Source: Saprospiraceae bacterium (GTDB lineage: Bacteria; Bacteroidota; Bacteroidia; Chitinophagales; Saprospiraceae). Taken from it: a stretch of 39,670 nucleotides of DNA. Shown piece after piece: positions 25,333-35,800 of this stretch. Positions within the stretch are counted from its first letter, which is position 1, and every line of letters starts with the position of its first letter. The stretch is taken from the NCBI GenBank assembly GCA_020628855.1, contig JAHDEL010000010.1, positions 57,172-96,841 of the forward strand, read 5' to 3'. The position numbers and the translations under genes were made by a program. The notes under the pieces were generated by a model, which worked only from the letters and a program-made list of their open reading frames with translations, ran no database searches and was not told the DNA's origin.

Positions 25333-26864
25333 GCAAACAAAGATTGTTGTACTTCTGGAGTCCATTCGTCTGCAATCCCTAGAATGTATTGATCTGGTCT
25401 TAGAACGATATAACATGGTGCAGATACTCCATACTGTTGCCATTCTTCATTTAATATTTCTTCTTGAGTATCCAGAGGTAAATGTAAGATCTCAGGACAA
25501 AACTTAATAGTTGACTCTTGCCCAATTGCAATGATTGTGAAAACAGGTTTTGAGAATTGATCTAAGTACCGTGGTCTAACTCTAGGAATTCTTTCCCCTG
25601 CTTGAAATGTAAGTTTTTGCTTTGTAAGGTGTTTTGATAAACTGAATCTGTCATAGGAATACCAAACTTGAGATACTGTTTGGAAAATTCTCTTTCTTAA
25701 TCCACTAAGGCTAAATCCAAGGCTCATCAATCTAAAAAGGATGACTTCCCTAAATATCCTGACTAATTTTGACTTGCTAGTGATGATGCGGAATCCTCGA
25801 TCTGTTGAACCTAAAAGCCACTTAGCAAAAGGTAGTCTTTCTTCATTATAGGTGTCTAACAGTTTGGTATCACATCCGTATAATAGTACCATAGCAAGCT
25901 TCCAGCCTAAGTTATGTGCATCTTGTAGACCAGTATTCATACCTTGACCTCCAGCAGGACTATGTATGTGGGCACTATCTCCAGCTAGAAATATATTGTC
26001 CTTGCGAAAAGAGTGTACACATCTATGATGCAGTTTATATGTTGAAAACCAAGCAGTCTCTTGGAAAGAAATTGGCTGAACGAAGTTTTCAGATATACTC
26101 TTTTTTATATCTGAGAATGTTACGTTTTCCTTATCTCTGATTTCATCGGGTAGGGTGCCAACTATTCGAAATCTCTTTTGGCCTTCCATTGGAAAGAAAG
26201 CAGAGAACACATTCGCTCCTGGTACTAGCACAATTTCTTCATGATTCAGATTGTCTGACTCAATAATTGTATCTGCAACATAAAAGATGTTTTCATAAGT
26301 GCCACCTTCAAATGAGAATTTGCTCTGTTTTCTAATTTGACTACCTGCTCCATCACAACCGATAAGATATCGACACTGAATGTTGAGATTGCCATCATTT
26401 GTTGTGATAGAAGTAACGAGGTTGTTATTACTTCTAGAATAATTCAAAAAGTTAGAATTCCATAATACCTGCTTTTTATGTTGCTGTAAGTAGTTGTTCA
26501 ATAAGCTTTCGTTCTTGCTTTGTTCAAAAATTGTCAATACTTGATTGAAGTCCGATAAACTAGTATCGATGTTACCTAATCTTGCTCTTGCAATGACTTT
26601 GCCTTTGTTTTGCACTTTAAATCCTGATAACCCGACTGATGATTCCATAATTTGCTTATCAAGACCAAGCTGTTGATAAATTTCAAGGCTTCTCGATGTC
26701 ACAGTTAGAGCTCGCGATTCATGGGTTGGGCCTGATTTGGAATCTAAGATTTCGAATTTGACGCCAAATCTTGCTAACTGACACGCTAGCATCAGTCCAG
26801 TCGGACCTGCACCTACAATGAGTACATCTGTCGTTATGTTAACAGCTCTATTCATTCTCGCCAT
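25299..26864 (-). CDS. FAD-dependent aromatic-ring monooxygenase family protein
   Basis: A 521-residue flavoprotein of the PheA/TfdB (FAD_binding_3) class. It has the Rossmann motif VGAGPTGLMLACQLARFG (about residues 17-34), the DG motif YLIGCDGAGSQIRK, and the GD motif FLAGDSAHIHSPAGGQGMNTGLQDAHNLGWKL that binds the flavin ribityl. A C-terminal thioredoxin-like domain begins at about residue 430. The class hydroxylates phenols, polyketides or similar rings using NAD(P)H and O2; the substrate here is unknown. Its start overlaps the last 13 bases of tag, and its 3' end overlaps ubiX by 34 bases. No other aromatic-degradation or polyketide genes are nearby. Confidence 0.85.
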   Translation of the reverse strand: MARMNRAVNITTDVLIVGAGPTGLMLACQLARFGVKFEILDSKSGPTHESRALTVTSRSLEIYQQLGLDKQIMESSVGLSGFKVQNKGKVIARARLGNIDTSLSDFNQVLTIFEQSKNESLLNNYLQQHKKQVLWNSNFLNYSRSNNNLVTSITTNDGNLNIQCRYLIGCDGAGSQIRKQSKFSFEGGTYENIFYVADTIIESDNLNHEEIVLVPGANVFSAFFPMEGQKRFRIVGTLPDEIRDKENVTFSDIKKSISENFVQPISFQETAWFSTYKLHHRCVHSFRKDNIFLAGDSAHIHSPAGGQGMNTGLQDAHNLGWKLAMVLLYGCDTKLLDTYNEERLPFAKWLLGSTDRGFRIITSKSKLVRIFREVILFRLMSLGFSLSGLRKRIFQTVSQVWYSYDRFSLSKHLTKQKLTFQAGERIPRVRPRYLDQFSKPVFTIIAIGQESTIKFCPEILHLPLDTQEEILNEEWQQYGVSAPCYIVLRPDQYILGIADEWTPEVQQSLFAQFLLPHRKVS

Positions 26865-27397
26865 TTTGGATTGTGCTCTAAGGTCTTTTTATAAATCTCA
26901 CATGATTCGCCGTGGGCACCTTGGAGGTATCCAGTGCTCATTAAAAATTCATTTGTAATTTCACCTCCAGTAAACTTAAAATGTTTTTTGAAAAGTTTCA
27001 CCCATTCTGCCTTAGACAATGGATGATGTAAATCTAACCAAGCTTTAAAAGAGCCATGTTCTTGTTGAAATTCCAAGACTCTATTTGCATTATAAATTGC
27101 AGCGTTGACTTTCAATTTGTTTCGTATTATTCCAGCATCTTGTAGCAGTCTATGTCTTTGGCTCTCGTCATAGGAAGCAATAGTTTTGATATCGAAGTTA
27201 TCATATGCGTTTCTGAAGTTTTCCTGTTTTTTAAGGATGGTATCCCACGATAGTCCAGCTTGGTTTATCTCTAAGAGTAGTCTTCCGAAAAGTTCATTGT
27301 CTTCCTCTATCGGAAAACCATATTGATTGTCATGATACTGCTTATGGATATTATCTTCATCTAGTGATTTTACAAAATTACAATAGGTGTTTTCCAT
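26852..27397 (-). CDS. tag: DNA-3-methyladenine glycosylase I
   Basis: A 181-residue Tag family enzyme, which excises 3-methyladenine from alkylated DNA. Seen: YHDNQYGFPIEEDNELFGRLLLEINQAGLSWDTILKKQENFRNAYDNFD in pieces that match the family core (residues about 21-70), RNKLKVNAAIYNA, and a terminal GAHGESC that with C6 and an early histidine corresponds to the zinc-binding set of E. coli Tag. The gene ends 13 bases inside the monooxygenase start, so the pair is probably one operon. It is divergent from the ATPase operon across 151 bases in which I see no gene. Confidence 0.9.
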   Translation of the reverse strand: MENTYCNFVKSLDEDNIHKQYHDNQYGFPIEEDNELFGRLLLEINQAGLSWDTILKKQENFRNAYDNFDIKTIASYDESQRHRLLQDAGIIRNKLKVNAAIYNANRVLEFQQEHGSFKAWLDLHHPLSKAEWVKLFKKHFKFTGGEITNEFLMSTGYLQGAHGESCEIYKKTLEHNPKWRE

Positions 27398-27548
27398 ACT
27401 TCAAGATAATAGGTTTTGTGAGATCCATTCGCGAAATCGTAGAGCTATTAGAATTCTGATGCTTTCAAAATATTTCTATCTTAGCACAGAATGTATTGAA
27501 CGAATCTTTCATGCATTTATGTTATAATACCACAGACCAAAACAAGAC

Positions 27549-29837
27549 ATGTCCAACGAGTTGTTTTTATTAAGAGGAGCCTGTGAAAAAGTGCTAAATC
27601 TAGTTGAGTCAGAGACTGACCTAGTGAGCCAAACAGAATTCTTTACAAGTGCAATGAAGCAAGGTCTTCAATACTTGAAAGGGGAAGAAGCAGTTGACAA
27701 GTCTCCTAAGCAGAGTCTGATTGAATTTGAATGGGGTATTGAATTGAAGCAATACTGCATCTTATTGAGAGACCTCATATTTAGATCTTATAAAGGTCAA
27801 TTTAAACCTACATCAGCACTGAATTCAAAAGATGCATCAGCTGTTCTGAAAACTGCAACGTCCAGTCTATTGTCTTCATTAGAAGCAATAGTAGATGCAG
27901 ATGAACTTTCTTTAGATTCCAAAGCTGAGCAATGGAAGCATCAATTATCTCCACTTCCTCATCTAGAAAATCAGATTAATACATTGATTCACCAAGTAGA
28001 TGAAATGCCCAAAGCATCTTCTCATCTTAAAGAGGTTGAAAGAGATTTACTTTTTTATAAAACTGAGTTAGATAGCACTTTTGGTGCATATCAAGAGATT
28101 CTCGGGTCTGTACTTCTCCAACTTGAAGAGTTGACTAGTGAAATTGATACAGTAAAGGCCAAAAAAGATACTGCATCCTTACATGCAGCAATATCATCAA
28201 TTGATGACTTGTATAATCAAATCGATGATTACAGATCAGATAATGAAATTAATGAACTCGCTTTTTCAGCTAGAGACATGAAAACTATCCCTGTTTCTTT
28301 GCAGGAAGGAAACCTTGTTACGAAGCAGATTGATTTTTCAAAGCAAATCAACACTTGGGTAGAGTCTGAAATTTTTCCTGAGATACTGCAATTCGATAAG
28401 GATTTGAAGCAAAAAGAATATGGCTTCTTAGTCTCTTTAGTTAATCTAAAAAACCGATTGTCTCTCTTCCAATCCAATCCGGAACTGATGCAAACCCCTG
28501 CGATTGACAATCTTGAGAGTTCAGTCTTGACGATTAAAAGTGAGATTAATAGTATCCAACAGGAGTTAGTAGAAACTCAACATACACATAAGGAAAAAAT
28601 AGCACAGAATCTTGGCATAGATAGGGTGTTTGCTGATGATCAATTCTACCTTGTTCCTCAATCTCGGGTTATCCTCAGCGATTATCAAAGAGAAGGGAAT
28701 CGATGGATTCAGAGCATTCCTGTGAAGCGGGTTAGGAGGTGGTTATCGAATGCATTTGACCAATATATTGTTGGAGGCGAAGATGTAGGAACACTCAGAA
28801 AGAATAATGCCAGATTGATTCAATATGTTCGTGCAAAATCGTTAAATGAAATAGATCAATTTAGTCACTCACTGTTCTTAAGTAAAGGGTACTTAGGATC
28901 AACATTTTACACTATTCGCAAAGACTTTAGTCGGGTACTCTCTGTAGCAATGGAGGCTTGGAATGAAGGCTTTGGTTCTTCATTACTTGTCTATGGCAGA
29001 AAGCTTTCTGGTAAATCGGCAATCTTAGAGTCACTTATACATTCTTTACCAAATTTCCAAGTGATTGAGTTAACCTCGGATGAGTCGATTCAATATTTAG
29101 GTCAGCACATCACTATCAGTTATGATCTCCCTGGAGCTCTTAAGCAAATAGAAAAACTGCATGACGGAAACCCATGTGTAATTGTGATAGATGATCTACA
29201 GCAATGGAAGTCTTCCGAGACAGCTTTTACTGATAATGTTAGAGGTCTGCTTAGCCAGATGTATAAGAATAGTAAGAAGTTTTTGTTTATTGTTGGAGTG
29301 AATAATGCTATAAAAGCAGAGCTAGATAGTCTACTGCAATTTACGCCTCATTTTTCTCACACTTATGACACAAGTAGTGCTGATCAAGAGACAATAAAGG
29401 AGATCATAAAAACAAGGGAAAATGCTCTAGGGTATACTACGTCAAGTGACGACTCTGAGTTCGAGCAACTACTCAATAAAACAATTAGCAGGCATAGAAA
29501 TAACATAGGAGCTTCCTTATTAGAATGGACGAGAAGTAAACACCAAAAAGAAGAAGAAAATGTTGTCGAAATAGATCAATTTAAAATCTTTTTCAATAAA
29601 CATCGATCTGTGTTAGACTATGTACTCAAGTGGGGGTCAATATCTGAAAAAGAGATTTCAGAATTTAAGAATCCTTCATTGATAGTAATTATGAGTGAGT
29701 CTATCCGAACATTGTTGAGTTATAGAATTTTGGAACGCCAACTAGGAGGTAAACTATACATACCTGTAAGTTTGATTGATGATGTTGAACATGTTCTAGA
29801 TAGTGTATCACCTTTAAATCCTCATACCTATGCTTAG
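27549..29837 (+). CDS. Coiled-coil P-loop ATPase of unknown function
   Basis: A 762-residue cytosolic-type protein with no signal peptide or membrane helix. Residues 1-370 are largely helical, with several coiled-coil-like stretches (for example QTHTHKEKIAQ and surrounding). Residues about 380-760 hold a P-loop ATPase domain: Walker A GRKLSGKS (483-490), Walker B CVIVIDDLQQW with D548 and D549, and an AAA-like helical lid ending near 660. I do not recognise the family beyond 'ATPase'. It overlaps the following membrane-protein gene by eight bases, and an antiporter follows, so it is the soluble partner in a three-gene unit. An ATP-driven or regulatory role over those membrane proteins is inference only. 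Confidence 0.65.
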   Translation: MSNELFLLRGACEKVLNLVESETDLVSQTEFFTSAMKQGLQYLKGEEAVDKSPKQSLIEFEWGIELKQYCILLRDLIFRSYKGQFKPTSALNSKDASAVLKTATSSLLSSLEAIVDADELSLDSKAEQWKHQLSPLPHLENQINTLIHQVDEMPKASSHLKEVERDLLFYKTELDSTFGAYQEILGSVLLQLEELTSEIDTVKAKKDTASLHAAISSIDDLYNQIDDYRSDNEINELAFSARDMKTIPVSLQEGNLVTKQIDFSKQINTWVESEIFPEILQFDKDLKQKEYGFLVSLVNLKNRLSLFQSNPELMQTPAIDNLESSVLTIKSEINSIQQELVETQHTHKEKIAQNLGIDRVFADDQFYLVPQSRVILSDYQREGNRWIQSIPVKRVRRWLSNAFDQYIVGGEDVGTLRKNNARLIQYVRAKSLNEIDQFSHSLFLSKGYLGSTFYTIRKDFSRVLSVAMEAWNEGFGSSLLVYGRKLSGKSAILESLIHSLPNFQVIELTSDESIQYLGQHITISYDLPGALKQIEKLHDGNPCVIVIDDLQQWKSSETAFTDNVRGLLSQMYKNSKKFLFIVGVNNAIKAELDSLLQFTPHFSHTYDTSSADQETIKEIIKTRENALGYTTSSDDSEFEQLLNKTISRHRNNIGASLLEWTRSKHQKEEENVVEIDQFKIFFNKHRSVLDYVLKWGSISEKEISEFKNPSLIVIMSESIRTLLSYRILERQLGGKLYIPVSLIDDVEHVLDSVSPLNPHTYA

Positions 29838-30543
29838 TAATACTTTTTCAGGTTTGAGTTTAATTGGTTTTCTTATTCTATTGGGACTCTATCTTCTCTT
29901 TCTCTTGATTTACATCAGAGTATTTAGAAGATATCTCAAGCAAATTATCACAGAAAGAGGAGGAAGCGGATTCGATACAACATTTTTGGTTATTGAAAGG
30001 CTTTTCATTTTGATTATGGCATTAATCATCTTACTTCTTTTTGTCCGTCTTAATCCATTACCCAATGGCATAATAGTTCTTATCCTTCTTCTAGCTTTTG
30101 GGAGTTTTATTTACAATTATTGTTTGGGTATTAGCCTGATAGGAGAGTTGCGGCTCGAAATAAATAAACCTATTGCCATTGGAAAATATTCAGGTATTTT
30201 AAGAAAGATAGGATTCTTAGGGCTTTTTGCATCAAAAGGAGATGTCCTTTCTTTTTTCTCGTATAGAAAGCTATTGAATACTAGAATAGATCACGGAAGT
30301 GATAATCTTCCAGTTCTGACAACGTTATTAGTGAGAGGTGACCGTGAGACGACTATGAATGCTCATCAAAAAGCAATTGAAGAAATTATACTAAATTTCC
30401 CATTAAATATTGCTGTTCAAAATTCTAATATTAAAATCTCAGGAGACGATATTATCGTAGGTGTTGCAGTACAAAATAGCAAGCATTTTCAGAGTCTTAT
30501 TCAACAATTAGAAATTAACGGATACAAGGTATCCATCAAATAA
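29830..30543 (+). CDS. MscS-like membrane protein
   Basis: A 237-residue protein with three hydrophobic helices (about residues 11-32, 52-70 and 76-98) and a soluble C-terminal region. After the last helix, LRLEINKPIAIGKYSGILRKIGFLGLF and RKLLNTRID follow the pattern of the MscS beta domain, with TTLLVRGDRETT and a later alpha/beta part. The channel-lining glycine/alanine pattern of MscS is weak, so this is a remote member. It starts inside the end of the ATPase gene (eight-base overlap) and is eight bases from the antiporter gene. This points to joint function in ion or osmotic control. Confidence 0.55.
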   Translation: MLSNTFSGLSLIGFLILLGLYLLFLLIYIRVFRRYLKQIITERGGSGFDTTFLVIERLFILIMALIILLLFVRLNPLPNGIIVLILLLAFGSFIYNYCLGISLIGELRLEINKPIAIGKYSGILRKIGFLGLFASKGDVLSFFSYRKLLNTRIDHGSDNLPVLTTLLVRGDRETTMNAHQKAIEEIILNFPLNIAVQNSNIKISGDDIIVGVAVQNSKHFQSLIQQLEINGYKVSIK

Positions 30544-30551
30544 CATAGAAT

Positions 30552-31898
30552 ATGGAGGCGATTGGACCTTATAACTTGATTATTGTCGCATCATTAGTAC
30601 TTATTATTTCTTTTTTCTTTGGGGAGTTCTCAAAGCGAACTAGTATTCCATCTGTATTGATGCTCATTGTTCTTGGAATTCTAATGAATCTAGGATTAAC
30701 CTCTTTTGGATATGGTGATCTAAATTTCTTCCCAATCTTAGAAGTTTTAGGGATTGTTGGATTAATAATGATTGTTCTAGAAGCGGCTTTGGAATTGAAG
30801 TTGGATAGGGATAAGATAAAGCCAATCAGTAAAGCCTTTCTGATTGCTTTGGTTGGCCTAGGATTGAGTACTTGGCTAACGGCTGAAGTATTGAAGAGAT
30901 TCTACACCGATATGACAAATCTGCAAGCATGGATATATGCTACACCTTTATCCATCTTATCAAGTGCCATTATCATCCCTAGTGTGACAGATCTAAGGAA
31001 TGATAAAAAGGAATTCCACATTTACGAGAGTACGTTTTCTGATATTCTTGGAATCATATTATTCTATTTCTTAAAAGGCTTTTATCCTAAAGATGATTAC
31101 TTCAACAAGGCAACAGAAAAAGTTGCAGGAGGTGGAGAATATGCTAATACCAATGTTTTGGACTTGGCTTGGAGCCTTTCAGGCAAAGAACCTAGTGGTG
31201 TTCTCGAATATTTAGGGACAATCTTACTAACTATTGTGATTTCTTTGATAGCGAGTTATTTGATAGTAATTGTTTTTCAACGTATAACGAGTGCTGTGAA
31301 GCTCTTTCTCTTATTGGCTGTCTTGATGTTACTCTATTCCATTGGTAAACAGTTTGGTTTGTCTGCGTTAATTGTGGTGCTCATATTCGGTTTGGTTATT
31401 TCCAACATGAAGCTCTTCTTTTCAGGGGCTTTAAAGCATTTTCTGAATTATGAAGCCGCTCACGAAATTTATCATGGTTTGCACGTCATTACCATGGAAA
31501 CTGCATTCGTTGTTAGAACTTTCTTTTTCGTAATTTTTGGTATTACAATTGCGTTTGGTTCGCTCGCAGATTTGAATGTTGCAGCAGTCAGTGTATTACT
31601 CATTGCTATAATCTATGTAGTGAGATTTGTACTTTTAAGAGGCTCCGAAGGGAAGGATATCATTCCGCAATTGTACATTGCTCCAAGAGGATTAATTACA
31701 GTATTGTTATTCTATGCTATTCCGGTAGCTGCTCTGCACGAACCATTCAGCTCTGGTATATTACTCTACATTATTATAGGTACTAGCTTAATCATGACTT
31801 TCTCAATGATATATGATAAGCGAAGAGCTAATAAGTCTATAAGAGAAGCAGACTCAATACCTGTCCAAGAAGTTAAATGGAAGTTGCCAGGTAATTAA
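30552..31898 (+). CDS. Cation:proton antiporter (CPA family)
   Basis: Integral membrane protein of 448 residues with about 12 helices, of the monovalent cation:proton antiporter type (NhaP/Kef-like). Seen: the N-terminal GEFSKRTSIPSVLMLIVLGILMN, LEAALELKLDRDKIKP, ATPLSILSSAIIIPSV and the polar STFSDILGIILFYF segment carrying the conserved aspartate, then PRGLITVLLFYAIP near the end. The ion and direction cannot be told from sequence. No cytosolic TrkA-N/C domain is attached, unlike Kef proteins. It ends 27 bases before a convergent exported-protein gene. Confidence 0.85.
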   Translation: MEAIGPYNLIIVASLVLIISFFFGEFSKRTSIPSVLMLIVLGILMNLGLTSFGYGDLNFFPILEVLGIVGLIMIVLEAALELKLDRDKIKPISKAFLIALVGLGLSTWLTAEVLKRFYTDMTNLQAWIYATPLSILSSAIIIPSVTDLRNDKKEFHIYESTFSDILGIILFYFLKGFYPKDDYFNKATEKVAGGGEYANTNVLDLAWSLSGKEPSGVLEYLGTILLTIVISLIASYLIVIVFQRITSAVKLFLLLAVLMLLYSIGKQFGLSALIVVLIFGLVISNMKLFFSGALKHFLNYEAAHEIYHGLHVITMETAFVVRTFFFVIFGITIAFGSLADLNVAAVSVLLIAIIYVVRFVLLRGSEGKDIIPQLYIAPRGLITVLLFYAIPVAALHEPFSSGILLYIIIGTSLIMTFSMIYDKRRANKSIREADSIPVQEVKWKLPGN

Positions 31899-31925
31899 CA
31901 TTGTCAGAAAAAGAAGTCCTAGGAT

Positions 31926-32282
31926 TTATTGTTCTTTCAATTCTTTTTTGATTCTCAACGCAAGTTGATTCAGTTCTTGAAGTTTTAATTCAGCTTTGAG
32001 AATATCTTTCTTTTTCTGCTTTCTGGCCGCTGTCTTGATGTAGCCTAGACTGATTTGAGATTCTAAATCACTTTTCACTCTTTCTATAATAGCACTTCCA
32101 TTTTTTACTTTTATTAATGCTTCTTCGAGAGCGACATCAAGGTTAAGCTTGGTTTTATTATAATCTTCTATTGTTAGGTTATCTGAATTTTTTGCAGTCC
32201 CGTTTGCGGCAGTCTGGCTAAATGCAAATGTGCTATAAAGACAGGCTATAATTGTGGAGATGATAAAGTAGAGGTATTTCAT
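31926..32282 (-). CDS. Small exported helical protein of unknown function
   Basis: A 118-residue protein with a signal peptide (MKYLYFIISTIIACLYSTFAFSQ), a short polar Asn/Thr-rich segment, and a long charged helix (about residues 55-118) with lysine/glutamate/leucine spacing typical of a coiled coil. I do not recognise a family. Its start codon overlaps the stop of the lipoprotein gene upstream by four bases, so the pair is probably one transcript and may act together in the periplasm. Confidence 0.55.
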   Translation of the reverse strand: MKYLYFIISTIIACLYSTFAFSQTAANGTAKNSDNLTIEDYNKTKLNLDVALEEALIKVKNGSAIIERVKSDLESQISLGYIKTAARKQKKKDILKAELKLQELNQLALRIKKELKEQ

Positions 32283-32506
32283 TGAGTTGTAAAATTTTCT
32301 AAGTTAAGAAGCAATGTATCTAACTCTAAACCTAGAGTTTTCAGTTGTTTAGTGTTTTTTTGCATTGTTTGGGTAAGAGAATCAATATTCTCAATGTTTG
32401 GTCTAATGTCAACACTGTCGTTCTCAGAGACTTGATTTTTACAGGCAATTAGACCCAATAAACTTATTCCCAATACTATCAGATAAACGTTTTCCTTTTT
32501 ATTCAT
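32279..32506 (-). CDS. Small lipoprotein of unknown function
   Basis: A 75-residue protein with a lipoprotein signal (hydrophobic VLGISLLGLIAC, lipidated cysteine at residue 22), then a short polar segment and a leucine-rich amphipathic helix (about 40-70: NIDSLTQTMQKNTKQLKTLG). It is translationally coupled to the helical exported protein downstream (ATGA overlap). No family recognised. The helix could pair with the coiled coil of its neighbour, which is inference. Confidence 0.55.
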   Translation of the reverse strand: MNKKENVYLIVLGISLLGLIACKNQVSENDSVDIRPNIENIDSLTQTMQKNTKQLKTLGLELDTLLLNLENFTTQ

Positions 32507-32842
32507 TTTACAATACTTATTGAAACATCATTTGTTTTAACACTCTGAGTACCAATCGTACGCTTGAAAGAGTATTAAGTAAAGATATAAGGTAGAAATA
32601 TCATATAATAAAAATTCATATATTAATACCTAATTATTGTTCAAAGTTTCATGACCTTTCATTCTAGTCAAGCAGTACTTATTGAGGCTAAAGTGAATGC
32701 CTGCTTGTTGTTAGACTAAATTGTTTTCTCTGGTGAAGTCAAGAAAATGCTTGTTAAATTGTATTAAACTATTGAGTCAATAATAGTAAAGATTGATAAT
32801 ATCATATGGAAACAATATGGTTTTGATAATTCTGGGAAACAA
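32507..32842. other. Non-coding AT-rich stretch
   Basis: A gap of about 370 bases (to 32879) between the small lipoprotein gene and the giant surface-protein gene, both on the minus strand. I find no convincing open frame, tRNA or structured RNA here. The right end holds the palindromic terminator of the giant gene (listed separately). The left part must carry the promoter of the lipoprotein gene, but no clear TTTG/TAnnTTTG pair is visible. Confidence 0.5.
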
Positions 32843-32874
32843 AAAAGGAGCTTTCAAATTTGAAAGCTCCTTTT
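32843..32874 (-). terminator. Perfect 32-base palindrome terminating the giant surface-protein gene
   Basis: A perfect inverted repeat with core GGAGCTTTCAAATTTGAAAG followed by CTCC, flanked by A and T runs. It starts five bases after the stop codon of the giant gene. On the minus strand the stem runs into six T residues, so it has the form of an intrinsic terminator. The flanking A tract on the other side could let it act in both directions. Confidence 0.8.
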
Positions 32875-32879
32875 ATATT

Positions 32880-35800
32880 TTACCTCACGACTGTAACATC
32901 TCCAGCCACAGGGAATTGATCTCCATTGACTCCGTTCACTAAGAAGTAATAGACATATACTCCCAATTCGACATCAACACCATCGAAGGTTCCATCCCAT
33001 CCATAGAAAGGATCATTAGGTGGGAAATTTGCATTATAGAAAATGAGATTACCCCATCTATCATAGACATAGAATTCTTCAATCTCTTCAACTAATTCAG
33101 TCGTAAAGAGTGTTAATGTATTGTTTTCATCAGTCTCAGTAGTCTTAATCACATTAGGAACAAAGATGTCATAATCATAATCAATGATAAGTCTGAAAGT
33201 AACTGTTGCAGCACAACCATTTTCATCATAGATTGTCACAGTATACACCTGGTCTTCATCTATTGTTATTATCGGATCAAGGCAATCTAAACAAGAAAGA
33301 CCTTCAAGATTGTCCCAAATCAAGGTATCTATTTGACCAGGAAGTAGGTTGGTCAATAATTCAATTTGTTCGTCATCTCCAAGGTTCACTGTAATGTAAT
33401 TTTCTTCAATATCTAGACTAACTGAACCACCTGGATTTAGCACATATGTACTATCGAATGTACATCCTGTGTTATCTTCTATAACTACATCATAAGTGCC
33501 TGCTCCTAAGTTATCAAAATCTTGCTCTGTCACCTCTTCTCCATTTATATAATATGTGAAAGGTGCATTGCCTCCTATGATTTCGGTGATATCAATGAAA
33601 CCATTATTTTCACCAAGACAAGCAGGGTCTTGAGTATCACTAATCAGACCATTTATGCCTCCAATATCATCTACAAATACAGAGTCAATAGCATTACAGC
33701 CATTATCAGCATTAGATACCGCTAAGTAATACCAACCTTGTCCGTCAACAGTAGGGTTTGTAGTGTCCTCACCCGTTAGAATGTTACCATCAACAGTAAA
33801 CCATTGATAATTGTAATTATTACCTATATCAGAGAGTGAACCATCTAAAGTAATTGTAGGATTAATACATCCTAAAGAGGTAGAATCTCCAGCATTTGCC
33901 AAAGGCTCAATGATATTTTGACTTACCATTATAGTATCTGTATTAGTGCAACCATTTGCACTATCAACAGCTTCCATATAGTAGGTTCCCGGATTGTCTA
34001 CCGAAAGTGTTAAGTCAGTTTCACCAGGAATTGGATCTCCATTTTCATCATACCACTGATAGCTTATCGTTGAGCCTTGTTGTGAACCAATCGCACTAAT
34101 AGTGATAGTAAGATCAGTACAATTGAGTTCATCTGGATCAGAAATATTAATCAATGGATATTCTATGAGATCAAGCACATCTAATGAGTCGATGTTTGCA
34201 CATCCTGTTAATGTATCGATGGCAGTCAATACAGCCGTTGTCGGGCTAGAGATAATAATCGGACTTCCTTCCAATTGAGTTTCTCCATCAAATAAAGACC
34301 AGCTATACACCACATTATCTTCCTCGTCAGTAGACAACTCAACAAATTGTGCTACACAATCGATGATGTTACTTGGATTAGCGTAGATAATAACACTAGG
34401 ATCGTTAGTTGTATCCGTTACTTCAACAACATCCTGAACAGAACAATTTAGTAAGTTGTCAGTAACTATTAATGTATATTCACCTGCAACAGGTGCATCA
34501 TAAGTTGGATCAGTAGAGACTAATGTGCCATCTTGGTCAAACCACTCATAACTATAATCAGAGCCAGTAGATGTATTTGTACCACCAAGAATAAAGATTG
34601 GATCATAGCAGTTAATTATTCCATCAGGACCAGCATCTGCTTGAGCAGTACAATTACAATTTGGAGCTATATAGGTATCTGAGATAGAACAATCAACAGC
34701 ACTTGAAAACTCAAGGTCTACATTTACTCCTGAAGGAATATTACTGATAGTGAAAGTACCGTCATTATTATTGACAACTGTACCGTTAGTACTTGTAACC
34801 TGATTTGCATCAGTTGTTATTGTCAAAGTATATGTCAGTAAATCTGCGCTACACTCATAATCAATAGAATACATAGGTAGATTAATCTGAGCTACTGTTA
34901 TTGATGATGTTCCTGTACATCCATTAGCATCAGTTACTGTCACAGTATAAATATCTTCTGAGTTTACTGTAATCTCTTGAGTATTCTCATTTGTACTCCA
35001 AGCATATTGAGCAAAAGTTTCATTCACCGAGATTGTAGCTGACTGATCTTCACAGAATTGATTATCACCTCCTATTGTAGGATTCGGTAAAGTTGTATCA
35101 AGTAATGTGACAGTACTGAAGTCATTACATCCACCTAGAGTATTAGTGACTTCTAGAGTGTAGGTTCCACTCATAGTAACATCAAGCGTAGGATTGTTAC
35201 CAATCACGTTACCATTTGCATCAGTCCATTCATATGAGTAATCTTGACCAAGAGATGTCAGCGGACCTCCTAATGTAATGGTTTGGTTACAACCAATGGC
35301 CTGATCTTGGCCTGCGTCTGCAACTGCAATACATGCCGAAGAACAATTTGGTGGTTGCACTAAGAAAGTAGTGTCACATCCTGTCGTAGTGTTTGTCAAT
35401 GTCAGACTTACAGTACTATTGACATCTATTGGGTCGATGGTAAAAGTTTGATTACCATTGTCAATAGAAGGCAATCCTAGATCATTTGACACATTATCAG
35501 CATCAGTTGAAATGACAATGTAATAACTCAGACCATCTGGGTGGCATTCAGTCGTCACATTTGACATTGGGTTAGGATTTGCTTGTACATCTACCATTGT
35601 AGAAGACATACAGTTATTATTATCAGTGATGACTAATGTGTATGAACCAGAACTTATAGAACTAAATGTATATGGTGATGATACATTATTTGCCGTCAAG
35701 TCACCACTAATTGAGAATGGTCCGCTTCCGTCTTCCCAGTTTATTGTAATGGTTCCATTTGGATCATCACAAGAAGGGGTTGATTGTACTTGTGTAAACA

